DNA of 9,075 bases from Candidatus Faecousia faecipullorum (GCA_018710805.1 DVJG01000208.1:1-9075), one strand, 5' to 3'; shown: positions 1-6,159, numbered from the stretch's first letter. The notes: generated by a model from the letters alone, not told the origin. Translations and numbers: made by a program.

Positions 1-1
1 C

Positions 2-115
2 ACTGTTGACACCGGCATCATGCTGGATTCCCTGCCCTATGTGCTGCTGCTGACCGTTTGCGTGGTCTGCATGGTAGCCTTCTTCGTGAAAAAGCGTTCC
101 GCCCGTGAATTCTAA
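2..115 (+). CDS. C-terminal end of a sortase-anchored surface protein or pilin (5' partial)
   Basis: Only the last 37 codons are inside the window; the gene begins upstream. The end has the three parts of a cell-wall sorting signal: a TVDTG motif at the first residues, a hydrophobic stretch (LPYVLLLTVCVVCMVAFFV) and a short basic tail KKRSAREF before TAA. The motif is not LPXTG; a V-D-T-G form fits better with class B-type sortases, and one is encoded 78 bp downstream. The protein is most likely the large shaft or tip subunit of the surface fibre built by the two sortases here, but the body of the protein is not visible. That it is sortase-anchored is a strong reading of the sequence; its exact role is inference. 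Confidence 0.75.
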   Translation, partial: TVDTGIMLDSLPYVLLLTVCVVCMVAFFVKKRSAREF

Positions 116-141
116 GGTCCTCTTTTTCTGAACCACTGAAA

Positions 142-163
142 CCCGGGGGCCTCGACCCCCGGG
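142..163 (+). promoter_or_regulatory. GC-only hairpin between surface protein and first sortase
   Basis: CCCGGGGG (142-149) and CCCCCGGG (156-163) form a perfect 8-bp all-GC stem with a 6-nt loop (cctcga). There is no T-run after it, and the ribosome binding site of the sortase follows at once (AAAGGAGG, 173-180). It is therefore more likely an RNA-processing or stability element, or a partial attenuator, than a full terminator. It could let the upstream structural gene be expressed at a higher level than the sortase. Confidence 0.5.
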
Positions 164-193
164 GGCAAAACGAAAGGAGGTCCCACAAACGGT

Positions 194-973
194 ATGACCC
201 GTATTTTGCTGCGAATTGCAAATGCCATTGTGAGCATAGTGGTACTGCTGAGTCTCACCATTGCTGGGGCCTACGCAGGATACGCCCTTTGGGACAACAG
301 CCGCATCTATTCCGCCGCCGAAGATGTCCAGGCGGATATGATTAAACTAAAACCCAAGACAGAGGAAGGGGAGGATGGCCCCACCTTTGCTGAGCTGTTA
401 AACGTGAACCCCGACGTCTGCGGCTGGGTCACTCTGGACAACACCAAGATCGACCATCCCATTGTCCAGGGACAGGACAATATGTGTTATATCAATACCG
501 ATGTCTACGGCAATTTCTCCCTGGCCGGGTCCATTTTCCTGGATTCCCGGAACCAAAACGATTTCTCGGATACCGTTTCTCTGCTGTATGGCCACCATAT
601 GGAACACAGCGGAATGTTTGGGGACCTGGACCTGTATAAGGACCCGGATTTCTTCCGGGAGAACAAAACAGGCACCCTCATCACTCCGGATGAAACCTAT
701 GACCTTGAAATTTTTGCCTGTCTGCTAACCGAAGCCTCCGACAAGGAGATTTTTGAGCCAACAGACTGGCATAGCAATAATCTTCACAGTTTTGAACCTT
801 ATATCCAGGAAAATGCCCTGTCTCTGCGGCAGGATGTCCTGGATGCCCTGCTGGAGCAGGAGAACCCCCATATTCTGGTGCTCTCCACCTGTTCCTCGGA
901 ATTTACCGATGCCAGAACCATTGTCCTGGCAACCATGACACCCCACCGACTTGGAGCTGAGGAGGAAGCATGA
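194..973 (+). CDS. srtB: Class B sortase (first of two)
   Basis: A membrane-anchored cysteine transpeptidase of 259 aa that would cut a sorting signal after its Thr and join the protein to the cell wall or to another pilin. Residues 7-30 form the N-terminal membrane anchor, followed by the class B-type segment YALWDNSRIY. The catalytic triad is visible: His134 in LLYGHHM, Cys233 in VLSTCSSEF and Arg241 in TDARTIVLA. Length and motifs fit the SrtB family. The start is set by AAAGGAGG at 173-180. It lies between two likely substrates, the anchored protein ending at 115 and the small pilin starting at 975, whose ATG is 2 nt after this stop and so probably translationally coupled. Whether it polymerises or only anchors cannot be told from sequence; the class B pilin polymerase of group A streptococcus (Spy0129) is a precedent for polymerisation. 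Confidence 0.93.
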   Translation: MTRILLRIANAIVSIVVLLSLTIAGAYAGYALWDNSRIYSAAEDVQADMIKLKPKTEEGEDGPTFAELLNVNPDVCGWVTLDNTKIDHPIVQGQDNMCYINTDVYGNFSLAGSIFLDSRNQNDFSDTVSLLYGHHMEHSGMFGDLDLYKDPDFFRENKTGTLITPDETYDLEIFACLLTEASDKEIFEPTDWHSNNLHSFEPYIQENALSLRQDVLDALLEQENPHILVLSTCSSEFTDARTIVLATMTPHRLGAEEEA

Positions 974-974
974 T

Positions 975-1568
975 ATGAAAAAGAGACTGTTTCGCGAAAT
1001 CGTGGCTTTGATGCTGTGCATTGTCTGCCTGATGGGGCTGAGCCAGACTGCGTTTGCCGCCGACGAGGAGATCACCGTCTCTCTGCCTGTGACCGTGCTG
1101 GTTGCCGGAAACACGCCCACGCCTGCAGAAAAATTTAAAATCGAACTGACTGCCCTCAATGGCGCGCCTGAAGCGCAGCAAAACCCCATTACGGTCAGAG
1201 GCGGCGAGGCCCGCCCGTTCTACATTTGCTTTGACAAAGTAGGTGTGTATGAATACACCGTAAAGCAGGAGAAGGGCACGAATAGCAATGCCACCTATGA
1301 CAAAACCGAATATCACGTAAAACTCACCATCACATATAATATTAAGGGCCAACTCGAGGTATCCGCCGCCATTCGAGAGGGCAATCAGACGGAGAAAGCC
1401 GGCAAAGTGGTCTTTCGCAACAACTATGCCTATCGCGTTCCCTCCAACACCCCCAAAACCGGTGACACCGCCAACTTTACCCTCTATGGCATTCTGGCAG
1501 GCGCCAGTACCCTGGTGCTTCTGTATCTCTTCCTGACCAGAAAGAAAAAAGATCAGGAACAGGAATAA
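975..1568 (+). CDS. Small FctA/Spy0128-type pilin with PKTG sorting signal
   Basis: The precursor is 197 aa. Residues 1-28 are a Sec signal peptide (MKKRLF basic start, hydrophobic core, AFA-A cleavage site). The mature part is a single FctA-like pilin domain: YEYTVKQ near residue 92 matches the conserved E-containing strand, and VVFRNNYAY near 145-153 matches the terminal FxNxY strand that holds the isopeptide Asn. The C-terminus is a sorting signal: NTPKTGD (158-164), a hydrophobic segment 168-187 and the tail RKKKDQEQE. I chose ATG 975 because GGAGG at 961-965 is well placed and a signal peptide begins there; a TTG in the same frame at 951 would only add residues before the signal peptide. 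It is probably a minor or basal subunit of the fibre. The usual isopeptide Lys is not seen in the first strand (LPVTVLVAG). Confidence 0.88.
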   Translation: MKKRLFREIVALMLCIVCLMGLSQTAFAADEEITVSLPVTVLVAGNTPTPAEKFKIELTALNGAPEAQQNPITVRGGEARPFYICFDKVGVYEYTVKQEKGTNSNATYDKTEYHVKLTITYNIKGQLEVSAAIREGNQTEKAGKVVFRNNYAYRVPSNTPKTGDTANFTLYGILAGASTLVLLYLFLTRKKKDQEQE

Positions 1569-1583
1569 TCGGTTAAATGCAGG

Positions 1584-1618
1584 AAACACACCCCATCTTT
1601 GACATGGGGTGTGTTTTT
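1584..1618 (+). terminator. Strong rho-independent terminator or attenuator before the second sortase
   Basis: AAACACACCCCAT (1584-1596) pairs perfectly with ATGGGGTGTGTTT (1604-1616) around a 7-nt loop, and the right arm runs into five T residues (1614-1618). The T-run ends only 3 nt before the ribosome binding site of the next sortase, and I see no promoter between them. The second sortase must therefore depend on readthrough, which would keep it scarce relative to the pilin. Confidence 0.85.
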
Positions 1619-1632
1619 GAGAAAGGATAACT

Positions 1633-2436
1633 ATGAGAAAACTCATGCGATTTACGGTTGGACTGATGGCTGCGGCTGTACTGGGCTTTTCCCTGTATCA
1701 GATCGGAGGCTATCTTCTGGGCTACTATCAGAGCAGCCAAATGAATCAGCGTCTGGCAGAGGACGCCGTGGTGCTTCTTCCAACCCAGGAGTCTGCCCCG
1801 AAAACAGACGCGGACCCGGCGGAGGAAGAGAACACCGCCTCCACACAGGAGACGTACCTGGACGAAACGCCTCCTCTGACCGTGGATTTTGACGTTCTGC
1901 AGCAGGAGTCCCCGGACGTCATTGCCTGGCTCTATAGTTCTGATACCCCCATCAATCTGCCGGTGGTCCAGGGAAAGGACAATGACTACTACCTTTACCA
2001 CATGGTAAATGGCAGTGAGAATGCTTTAGGCACCCTGTTTGCGGATTACCGCAATGACGGGCACTTCCAGGACCGGAATACCATAATCTATGGTCACAAC
2101 ATTAAAAACGGTTCCATGTTCGGCACCTTATGCAATTACAAAAAGCAGGAGTACTACGATGAGCACCCGGTTATGTGGCTCCTGACCCGAGACCGCAACT
2201 ATAAGGTGGAGCTCTATGCCGGGTATGTCACCTCGTCTTCCTCGGAAGCCTTTGGGTTTGTCCAGTACGACGAGGAGACCCAGGCGCTCTATGAGACGGC
2301 AATTGAGCAGTCCACATTCAAAGCCGATGTGAAATTCCACCCCGGCGACCGCATTGTGACACTTTCCACCTGCTCCTATGAATTCAACGACGCAAGATAT
2401 GTGCTGCAGGGAAAACTGATTCCCCTGGCAAATTGA
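1633..2436 (+). CDS. srtB: Class B sortase (second of two)
   Basis: A 267-aa class B sortase with an N-terminal membrane anchor at about residues 9-31 and then a low-complexity acidic linker (about 41-80) that the first sortase lacks. Catalytic residues are His155 in IIYGHNIKNGSMFG, Cys247 in TLSTCSYEF and Arg255 in NDARYVLQG. YGHN and the STCSYEF-DAR block are textbook for class B. The start is ATG 1633 with AAAGGA at 1622-1627. It follows the FctA-type pilin by 64 bp containing a strong terminator hairpin, so expression probably comes from partial readthrough. Two class B enzymes next to two substrates with different sorting motifs (VDTG and PKTG) suggest a division of labour, such as polymerisation against wall anchoring; which does which is unknown. 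Confidence 0.93.
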   Translation: MRKLMRFTVGLMAAAVLGFSLYQIGGYLLGYYQSSQMNQRLAEDAVVLLPTQESAPKTDADPAEEENTASTQETYLDETPPLTVDFDVLQQESPDVIAWLYSSDTPINLPVVQGKDNDYYLYHMVNGSENALGTLFADYRNDGHFQDRNTIIYGHNIKNGSMFGTLCNYKKQEYYDEHPVMWLLTRDRNYKVELYAGYVTSSSSEAFGFVQYDEETQALYETAIEQSTFKADVKFHPGDRIVTLSTCSYEFNDARYVLQGKLIPLAN

Positions 2437-2473
2437 GTATAGGCGCATCAGCAGATAAACACGCACAAAACCC

Positions 2474-2497
2474 AGGGGGGCGGAAATCCGCCCCCCT
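2474..2497 (+). terminator. GC-rich terminator hairpin after the sortase locus
   Basis: AGGGGGGCGGA (2474-2484) and TCCGCCCCCCT (2487-2497) form an 11-bp stem with a very tight loop. It is preceded by an A-rich stretch (acaaaa) but has only a weak T-rich tail (gtcatgtattt). It lies 37 bp after the second sortase stop and probably ends that transcript; it could also serve the remnant on the other strand. Confidence 0.6.
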
Positions 2498-2547
2498 GTC
2501 ATGTATTTCCGCCAAAGCCATTGCGTACAAACTGTTTTTGTGAAACC

Positions 2548-2806
2548 CTAAAACGCATACCGCGTTCCATGGGAAAGCAGCAGTCCGGCTGTCAATTCCA
2601 CTTTCAGAATGATGGTATTCTCGTCTTCCAAATCGCTGTGACCATTTCCAATCCACTGGGCAAAGGCCTTCTTCAGCTTTTCGGCTACAGCGCGGTTTTC
2701 TTCTTTCCCAAAGGCTCCCAAATTGATGGCTTTCCCCTGTGCCGTAAACCAGTCGCCTGCGATGGCAACGGCTGGGTTATTCTACATGGTCTGACGGTTC
2801 ACAAGG
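2548..2806 (-). pseudogene. Remnant of an unrecognised gene (C-terminal part, interrupted by a stop)
   Basis: On the minus strand a coding-like frame runs to a TAG at 2548-2550. The last 77 codons translate as NNPAVAIAGDWF..., then an acidic/basic helical section (GKEENRAVAEKLKKAFAQW) and an end of ILKVELTAGLLLSHGTRYAF. Residue use looks like a real soluble protein. Just upstream in the same frame is TAG at 2782-2784, preceded by a plausible continuation (AAFLVNRQTM), and then the sequence enters a long inverted repeat. There is no start codon or ribosome binding site for the 77-codon part. I read this as the 3' end of a decayed gene cut off by a rearrangement. I do not recognise the family; an accessory or conjugative-element origin is possible. 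Confidence 0.55.
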
Positions 2807-2873
2807 AAAGCTGCACATTCCCAAGGATATTCCCGGCTTCTTTCGCCGGATATCTTTGGGAATGTGCAGCTTT
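2807..2873. repeat. Long near-perfect inverted repeat
   Basis: The left arm 2807-2837 begins AAAGCTGCACATTCCCAA; the right arm 2845-2873 is its reverse complement with a single mismatch (G against A at the 19th base) and a 2-nt bulge near the loop. About 29 of 31 positions pair around a 7-nt loop (ttctttc). Such a structure is far longer than an ordinary terminator stem and has no strong T-run on either side. It could be a small palindromic mobile element, the fused ends of a deleted insertion, or a bidirectional transcription stop. Confidence 0.7.
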
Positions 2874-2929
2874 AGGTCGAACTATATTCGCAGCAGGATA
2901 TTGGAACCGCTGCGTTGCTGGCAAGCCAG

Positions 2930-2972
2930 GAAATAAAAAATCCCCCCAATTCAAAAACGAAGAATTGGAGGG
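2930..2972 (-). terminator. Orphan minus-strand terminator
   Basis: Read on the minus strand, CCCTCCAATTC (2972-2962) pairs with GAATTGGGGGG (2952-2942) with one mismatch around a 9-nt loop, and is followed by GATTTTTTATTT. The orientation is unambiguous because the T-run lies only on the minus-strand 3' side. No minus-strand gene lies directly upstream: the next 170 bp lead only to the start of a plus-strand gene. Confidence 0.7.
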
Positions 2973-2975
2973 TTG

Positions 2976-3108
2976 TGTATCACAATAGGCCATCGGCAAT
3001 TCAGCGTTTTTTTCTTTGCCGGCAGCGGGGTATCGTGTCGATATATATTTGATGTACTGTTAGTTCATAAAATTAGAACTGTCATGCCATTATCAACAGA
3101 GAAGAAAT
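2976..3108. other. AT-rich intergenic stretch without a recognised gene
   Basis: Between the orphan terminator and the XRE-regulator operator I see no supported gene. The stretch holds a 7-T run and a short CGGCAA/TTGCCG repeat around it. A weak TTATCA (3090-3095), 16 bp ahead of TACAAT (3112-3117), could be the promoter of the downstream regulator. Confidence 0.4.
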
Positions 3109-3130
3109 CCGTACAATAATAAGTGTACGG
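3109..3130 (+). promoter_or_regulatory. Probable autoregulatory operator of the XRE regulator
   Basis: CCGTACA (3109-3115) and TGTACGG (3124-3130) are perfect 7-bp arms separated by 8 bp. The left arm overlaps a candidate -10 box TACAAT (3112-3117), and the right arm runs into the ribosome binding site GGAGGTGA (3129-3136) of the adjacent gene. This is the usual position for a site at which an XRE-family dimer blocks its own promoter. Binding itself is inference. Confidence 0.5.
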
Positions 3131-3143
3131 AGGTGAGCAGACG

Positions 3144-3488
3144 GTGCGAAAAAGAAAAGATACGCTAGGCGATGTTGTCAAACAAGCGCGGATAAAAAAT
3201 AAGGTGACCGTTGAAGAATTGGCTGACAAAGCAGGTGTTTCGGTTCGCTACATATATCGGATAGAGAGTGGTGATAAGAAGCCAAGTTATGAAGTCTTCA
3301 TGGAACTGATGGATGTGCTTGCTATTGATTCCGAGCTGATTTGCCGTCCTGAGAAACAGGCCGTAGAATCAAAGGCGGGCGACCTGATTCGGATGCTTTG
3401 TAATTGCGATAACCATACTCAGGATCTGGTTATCTCGGTGGCCAGAGCTATTATCAGCGCTTCCGCGAAGGACTGCACATGTGAATAA
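3144..3488 (+). CDS. XRE-family helix-turn-helix transcriptional regulator
   Basis: A 114-aa protein with a Cro/C1-type HTH near its N-terminus: LGDVVKQARIKNKVTVEELA, then KAGVSVRYIYRIESGDKKPS (recognition helix and the E-S-G turn), then YEVFMELMDVLAID. The last third (about 77-114) is a short helical tail ending KDCTCE, perhaps for dimerisation. I chose GTG 3144, 7 nt after GGAGGTGA, rather than the in-frame GTG at 3123, which would put the ribosome binding site inside the gene. It is flanked upstream by a palindrome likely bound by the protein and downstream by a bidirectional terminator. Base composition is more AT-rich than the flanking loci. Together with the KTR protein it looks like cargo left from an integrative element; the regulated targets are unknown. 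Confidence 0.85.
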   Translation: MRKRKDTLGDVVKQARIKNKVTVEELADKAGVSVRYIYRIESGDKKPSYEVFMELMDVLAIDSELICRPEKQAVESKAGDLIRMLCNCDNHTQDLVISVARAIISASAKDCTCE

Positions 3489-3560
3489 TCTTTAGCTCCC
3501 CATCATTTGTTTACGAAGAAATGCGAAAAATGCAAAGAAAGGTTGCAAATCTTTCTAAAA

Positions 3561-3604
3561 AGAGCCTACTTTCCCATAATAAAAGGGAAAGCAGGCTCTG
3601 CGTT
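3561..3604. terminator. Bidirectional terminator between XRE regulator and KTR protein
   Basis: AGAGCCTACTTTCCC (3561-3575) pairs with GGGAAAGCAGGCTCT (3585-3599), 14 of 15 bases, around a 9-nt loop. On the plus strand it is followed by gcgtttt; on the minus strand it is followed by TTTTTAGAAAG. The two genes converge here, and the hairpin would end both transcripts. Confidence 0.85.
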
Positions 3605-3615
3605 TTACGTCTGGC

Positions 3616-3810
3616 TCATTTGCTTATAGCTATCTTCAATTCCGTTACATCGATTTTGGTTTCTTGTTTACATTTCGGGCAGTAAATCGGGAATCTAAAC
3701 ACTATCGTATCTGGATATATTTTTGCTCGCGTTTTTCTACCGCAGAATGGACAGCGAATCCAGCTTGAAGTGTTTTGCATATTGTTCATACTCTTTTGCA
3801 TTGTTATCAT
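3616..3810 (-). CDS. Cysteine-rich KTR zinc-ribbon protein
   Basis: A 64-aa protein with a four-Cys zinc ribbon: CPFCGRKTR (Cys20, Cys23, then Lys-Thr-Arg at 26-28) and YCPKCKQETKIDV (Cys44, Cys47). The CPxCGxKTR...CPKCKQET pattern is that of the small Cys-rich KTR family often found in or beside Tn916-like and other conjugative elements of Bacillota; its function is not established. The start is uncertain: ATG 3810 has AGGAGAG about 14 nt upstream, and further in-frame ATGs follow at residues 4, 8 and 11, any of which leaves the domain whole. No relaxase, integrase or transfer gene is in the window, so the element itself is either degraded or outside. Confidence 0.82.
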   Translation of the reverse strand: MITMQKSMNNMQNTSSWIRCPFCGRKTRAKIYPDTIVFRFPIYCPKCKQETKIDVTELKIAISK

Positions 3811-3896
3811 AACTCGTATCAGTTCTCTCCTGCATAGATTATCGCCACTGCGTTTTTGCGTTCTTATCTCAATTTCTCCACAGACTGGTATACAGG

Positions 3897-3942
3897 AGGG
3901 GCCGTCTCTCCCAATTTCTGAAAATCATTAGAGACAGCCCCT
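3897..3942 (-). terminator. Hairpin at the end of the feo transcript
   Basis: AGGGGCCGTCTCT (3897-3909) pairs with AGAGACAGCCCCT (3930-3942) with one mismatch around a 20-nt loop. It lies 41 bp beyond the stop of the FeoB-associated gene on the minus strand and is the only candidate terminator for that operon. The T-rich tail is poor on both strands, and GGGGCTGTCTC-type ends also resemble termini of some insertion sequences, so a mobile-element scar is an alternative. Confidence 0.5.
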
Positions 3943-3983
3943 GATCATCTTGTTATCTGCAAAAGGGGAATGTCGAAGTCTCG

Positions 3984-4157
3984 TCACTTTCTTTCGGAAT
4001 TCCCGCAACCACTGCAATCCCCGCCGCACTTTCCATTGCAGGAGCAGCCATTGGGGCAACCAATACATTTGACACCGCGCTTCTTCTCCTTATGGATGTA
4101 ACCGACAGCCAGGCCAATGATAATGGCAATCACCGCTAGAATGATGATGTTTTCCAT
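3984..4157 (-). CDS. FeoB-associated Cys-rich membrane protein
   Basis: A 57-aa protein: residues 3-21 are one membrane helix (ENIIILAVIAIIIGLAVGYI), followed by a basic stretch HKEKKRGVK and a Cys/Gly-rich tail with seven Cys (31, 34, 38, 40, 44, 48, 51) in a CIGCPNGCSCNGKC...C..C pattern. This is the typical small partner found after feoB in Clostridia and other Bacillota, thought to help iron delivery or FeoB function much as FeoC-like proteins do elsewhere; the mechanism is not established. I chose ATG 4157 because AGGAAG sits just upstream, inside the end of feoB, and the membrane helix starts at once. The gene starts 4 nt after the feoB stop, so it is co-transcribed and probably translationally coupled. 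Confidence 0.9.
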   Translation of the reverse strand: MENIIILAVIAIIIGLAVGYIHKEKKRGVKCIGCPNGCSCNGKCGGDCSGCGNSERK

Positions 4158-4161
4158 GGTA

Positions 4162-6159
4162 TTACTTCCTGCCGCCCAGCGCATATTCAGCAGCCAGATG
4201 CTTGTTGGTATTCCGTACCAAAGAAATCATGATGGCAGCCAGAATAACCACCACAATCAGACCCGGCAGGAATCCGGCACCGAAGGAGCCGGTGGTGATC
4301 AGCGTACCGATCTGATAGGTAAGATAGGCTACTGTAAAGCCGGTGGCAAACTGCAGGCCCACGCCACCCCAGAACCATTTACGGTCATTGATTTCGGAGT
4401 GCATAGCACCCAGAGCAGCGAAGCAGGGCGGGGTGTAAAGGTTGAACATCAGATACGCCAGCGCAGCGACCTTGGTGATGGCAAATACAGAGGCAACCTC
4501 CGCACCAGCGCCCTCCATCAGAGCCAGTTCTTCCGTGTCAATCAGGTTTTCAAGGCCAACAAAGCAGACGGCCAGGGTGCCCACCACATTTTCCTTGGCA
4601 ATGAAGCCGGTGACGGCAGCGGCAGCCAACTGCCAGGAGACCACGCCCACGATGGGCACCAGCAGGTAGGCAAAGGGACCGGCAACGGAGGCCAGAATGG
4701 AGTCACCGGCAGTCTCGGCAACCGTGAAGCTCCAGGTAAAGGTCTGCATGATCTGTACGACCGTGTTGCAGACCAGAATGATGGTAAAGGCTTTGACAAT
4801 GAATGCCCAGCCCCGGGCGCACATATCCATGACGGCGCGCTTCAGAGAAGGAATCTTATACTCGGGAAGCTCGATGATGAAGAAGGATTTGCGGTGCTTG
4901 TAGCCGGTAATTTTATTGACCAGCAGCGCGCCCAGCAGAATCAGCGCAATGCCCACAAAGTACATGAGCGTCCCTACCCAGGAAGCATCCGCAAAGAAAG
5001 CACCAGCAAACAGGGCGATGACAGGCAGCTTTGCGCCGCAGGGCATAAAGGGGGTCAGCATGGCGGTGGCACGGCGTTCCCGCTCATTGCGAATGGTACG
5101 GCAGGCCATGATGCCAGGGATGGCGCAGCCGGTGCCAACCACGAAGGGAATCACAGACTTGCCGGACAGACCGACCTTCTTGAAGATGGGGTCCAGAACC
5201 ACCGTGGCGCGAGCCATATAGCCGCAGTCCTCCAGCAGGGAGATCAGGAAGTACATGACCATTACCAGAGGCAGGAAGCCGATGACCGCGATGACACCGC
5301 CGAGGATGCCGTCCACCAGCAGCGCCTGCAAGATGGGGGCCGCGTTTTCCACCAGTCCGCCGACCCATTCCTGGAAGGTTTCCAGCCAGCCCACCAGGGT
5401 ATCCGCGATCCAGGGACCGACCCAGGCCTGAGAAATCTGGAACACCAGGAACATGACTGCCGCGAAAATCACCAGACCGCCAATGGGATGGGTCAGAACG
5501 GCATCGATTTTGTCCTGGGCGTTCTTTTCCTTGGTCAGAACCTTCCGGGTTTCTACAGACTTGACAATTCCATTGACAAAAGTAAACCGATTACGGTCTG
5601 CAGCTTCTACCGCTTGCTTGCTGGTCAAATCGATATTCCCCTGATGGTAGGGTGCTTTCTGGCTCTGCCCATTCAGGGAAGCGGCTGCCTGAACCACCTG
5701 CGCAAGGCCTTCTCCGGTGGTGGAGGTGGTGTCCAATACCGGGCAGCCCAGCTTTTCGGACAGGGCGCGGATATCAATCTGGGTCTGCTTTTTCTCGTTG
5801 ATGTCGTGCTTGTTCAGCGCCACAACCACAGGGATGCCCAACTCCAGAAGCTGGGTGGTGAAAAACAGAGAACGGCTCAGATTGGTGGCATCCACAATGT
5901 TGATGATGGCATCGGGGTGCTCGTTTCGGACATAGGAGCTGGTGATGCTCTCCTCCGAGGTGAAGGGCGACATGGAGTAAGCGCCGGGCAAATCCACGGC
6001 AATCAGCTCCTGATCTCCGGCGTAGGTCTTTTTGATCAGCGCCTCTTTCTTGTCCACGGTAACACCGGCCCAGTTGCCCACCTTCTCGTTGCGCCCGGTC
6101 AGGGCGTTATACATGGTGGTTTTACCGCTGTTGGGATTGCCTGCAAAAGCAATTCTCAT
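4162..6159 (-). CDS. feoB: Ferrous iron transporter FeoB
   Basis: A 665-aa cytoplasmic-membrane Fe(II) importer with an N-terminal GTPase-like domain. G1 is GNPNSGKTT (7-15), G2 Thr lies in WAGVTVDKKE (30-39), G3 is DLPGAYS (56-62), G4 is NKHD (116-119) and the G5 region is TSTTGEG (145-151). The membrane part begins at about residue 226. Gate motifs are at 340-380 (VGTGCAIPG, MACRTI, PFMPCGAKLP; Cys345, Cys353, Cys374) and 572-585 (FNLYTPPCFAALGA; Cys579), with GFIAKENVVGTLA at 518-530. It is shorter than E. coli FeoB (773 aa), as is common in Clostridia. ATG 6159 has AGGAGG 9 nt upstream. A DtxR-type operator lies 60-77 bp upstream, so it is probably repressed by the metal-loaded regulator encoded nearby; FeoA is upstream and the Cys-rich partner downstream. 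Confidence 0.97.
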   Translation of the reverse strand: MRIAFAGNPNSGKTTMYNALTGRNEKVGNWAGVTVDKKEALIKKTYAGDQELIAVDLPGAYSMSPFTSEESITSSYVRNEHPDAIINIVDATNLSRSLFFTTQLLELGIPVVVALNKHDINEKKQTQIDIRALSEKLGCPVLDTTSTTGEGLAQVVQAAASLNGQSQKAPYHQGNIDLTSKQAVEAADRNRFTFVNGIVKSVETRKVLTKEKNAQDKIDAVLTHPIGGLVIFAAVMFLVFQISQAWVGPWIADTLVGWLETFQEWVGGLVENAAPILQALLVDGILGGVIAVIGFLPLVMVMYFLISLLEDCGYMARATVVLDPIFKKVGLSGKSVIPFVVGTGCAIPGIMACRTIRNERERRATAMLTPFMPCGAKLPVIALFAGAFFADASWVGTLMYFVGIALILLGALLVNKITGYKHRKSFFIIELPEYKIPSLKRAVMDMCARGWAFIVKAFTIILVCNTVVQIMQTFTWSFTVAETAGDSILASVAGPFAYLLVPIVGVVSWQLAAAAVTGFIAKENVVGTLAVCFVGLENLIDTEELALMEGAGAEVASVFAITKVAALAYLMFNLYTPPCFAALGAMHSEINDRKWFWGGVGLQFATGFTVAYLTYQIGTLITTGSFGAGFLPGLIVVVILAAIMISLVRNTNKHLAAEYALGGRK

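Noticed and set aside
903..1646. A 247-codon minus-strand frame across the FctA pilin and the end of the first sortase.
   Set aside because: It is a shadow of two genes with clear motifs and signal sequences on the plus strand and has no credible start region.
2521..2988. A 155-codon plus-strand frame over the scar zone.
   Set aside because: It has no ribosome binding site, crosses the long inverted repeat and the minus-strand terminator, and its sequence looks random; the minus strand of 2548-2781 reads much more like real protein.
2799..2999. A 66-codon minus-strand frame (MPMAYCDTQPS...).
   Set aside because: It runs straight through the minus-strand terminator and into the inverted repeat, lacks start signals and ends in low-quality sequence.
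3897..3942. Insertion-sequence terminal repeat (GGGGCTGTCTC-like).
   Set aside because: Both arms are next to each other with no transposase or target duplication visible, so a hairpin at the end of the feo transcript is the simpler reading; kept only as an alternative.
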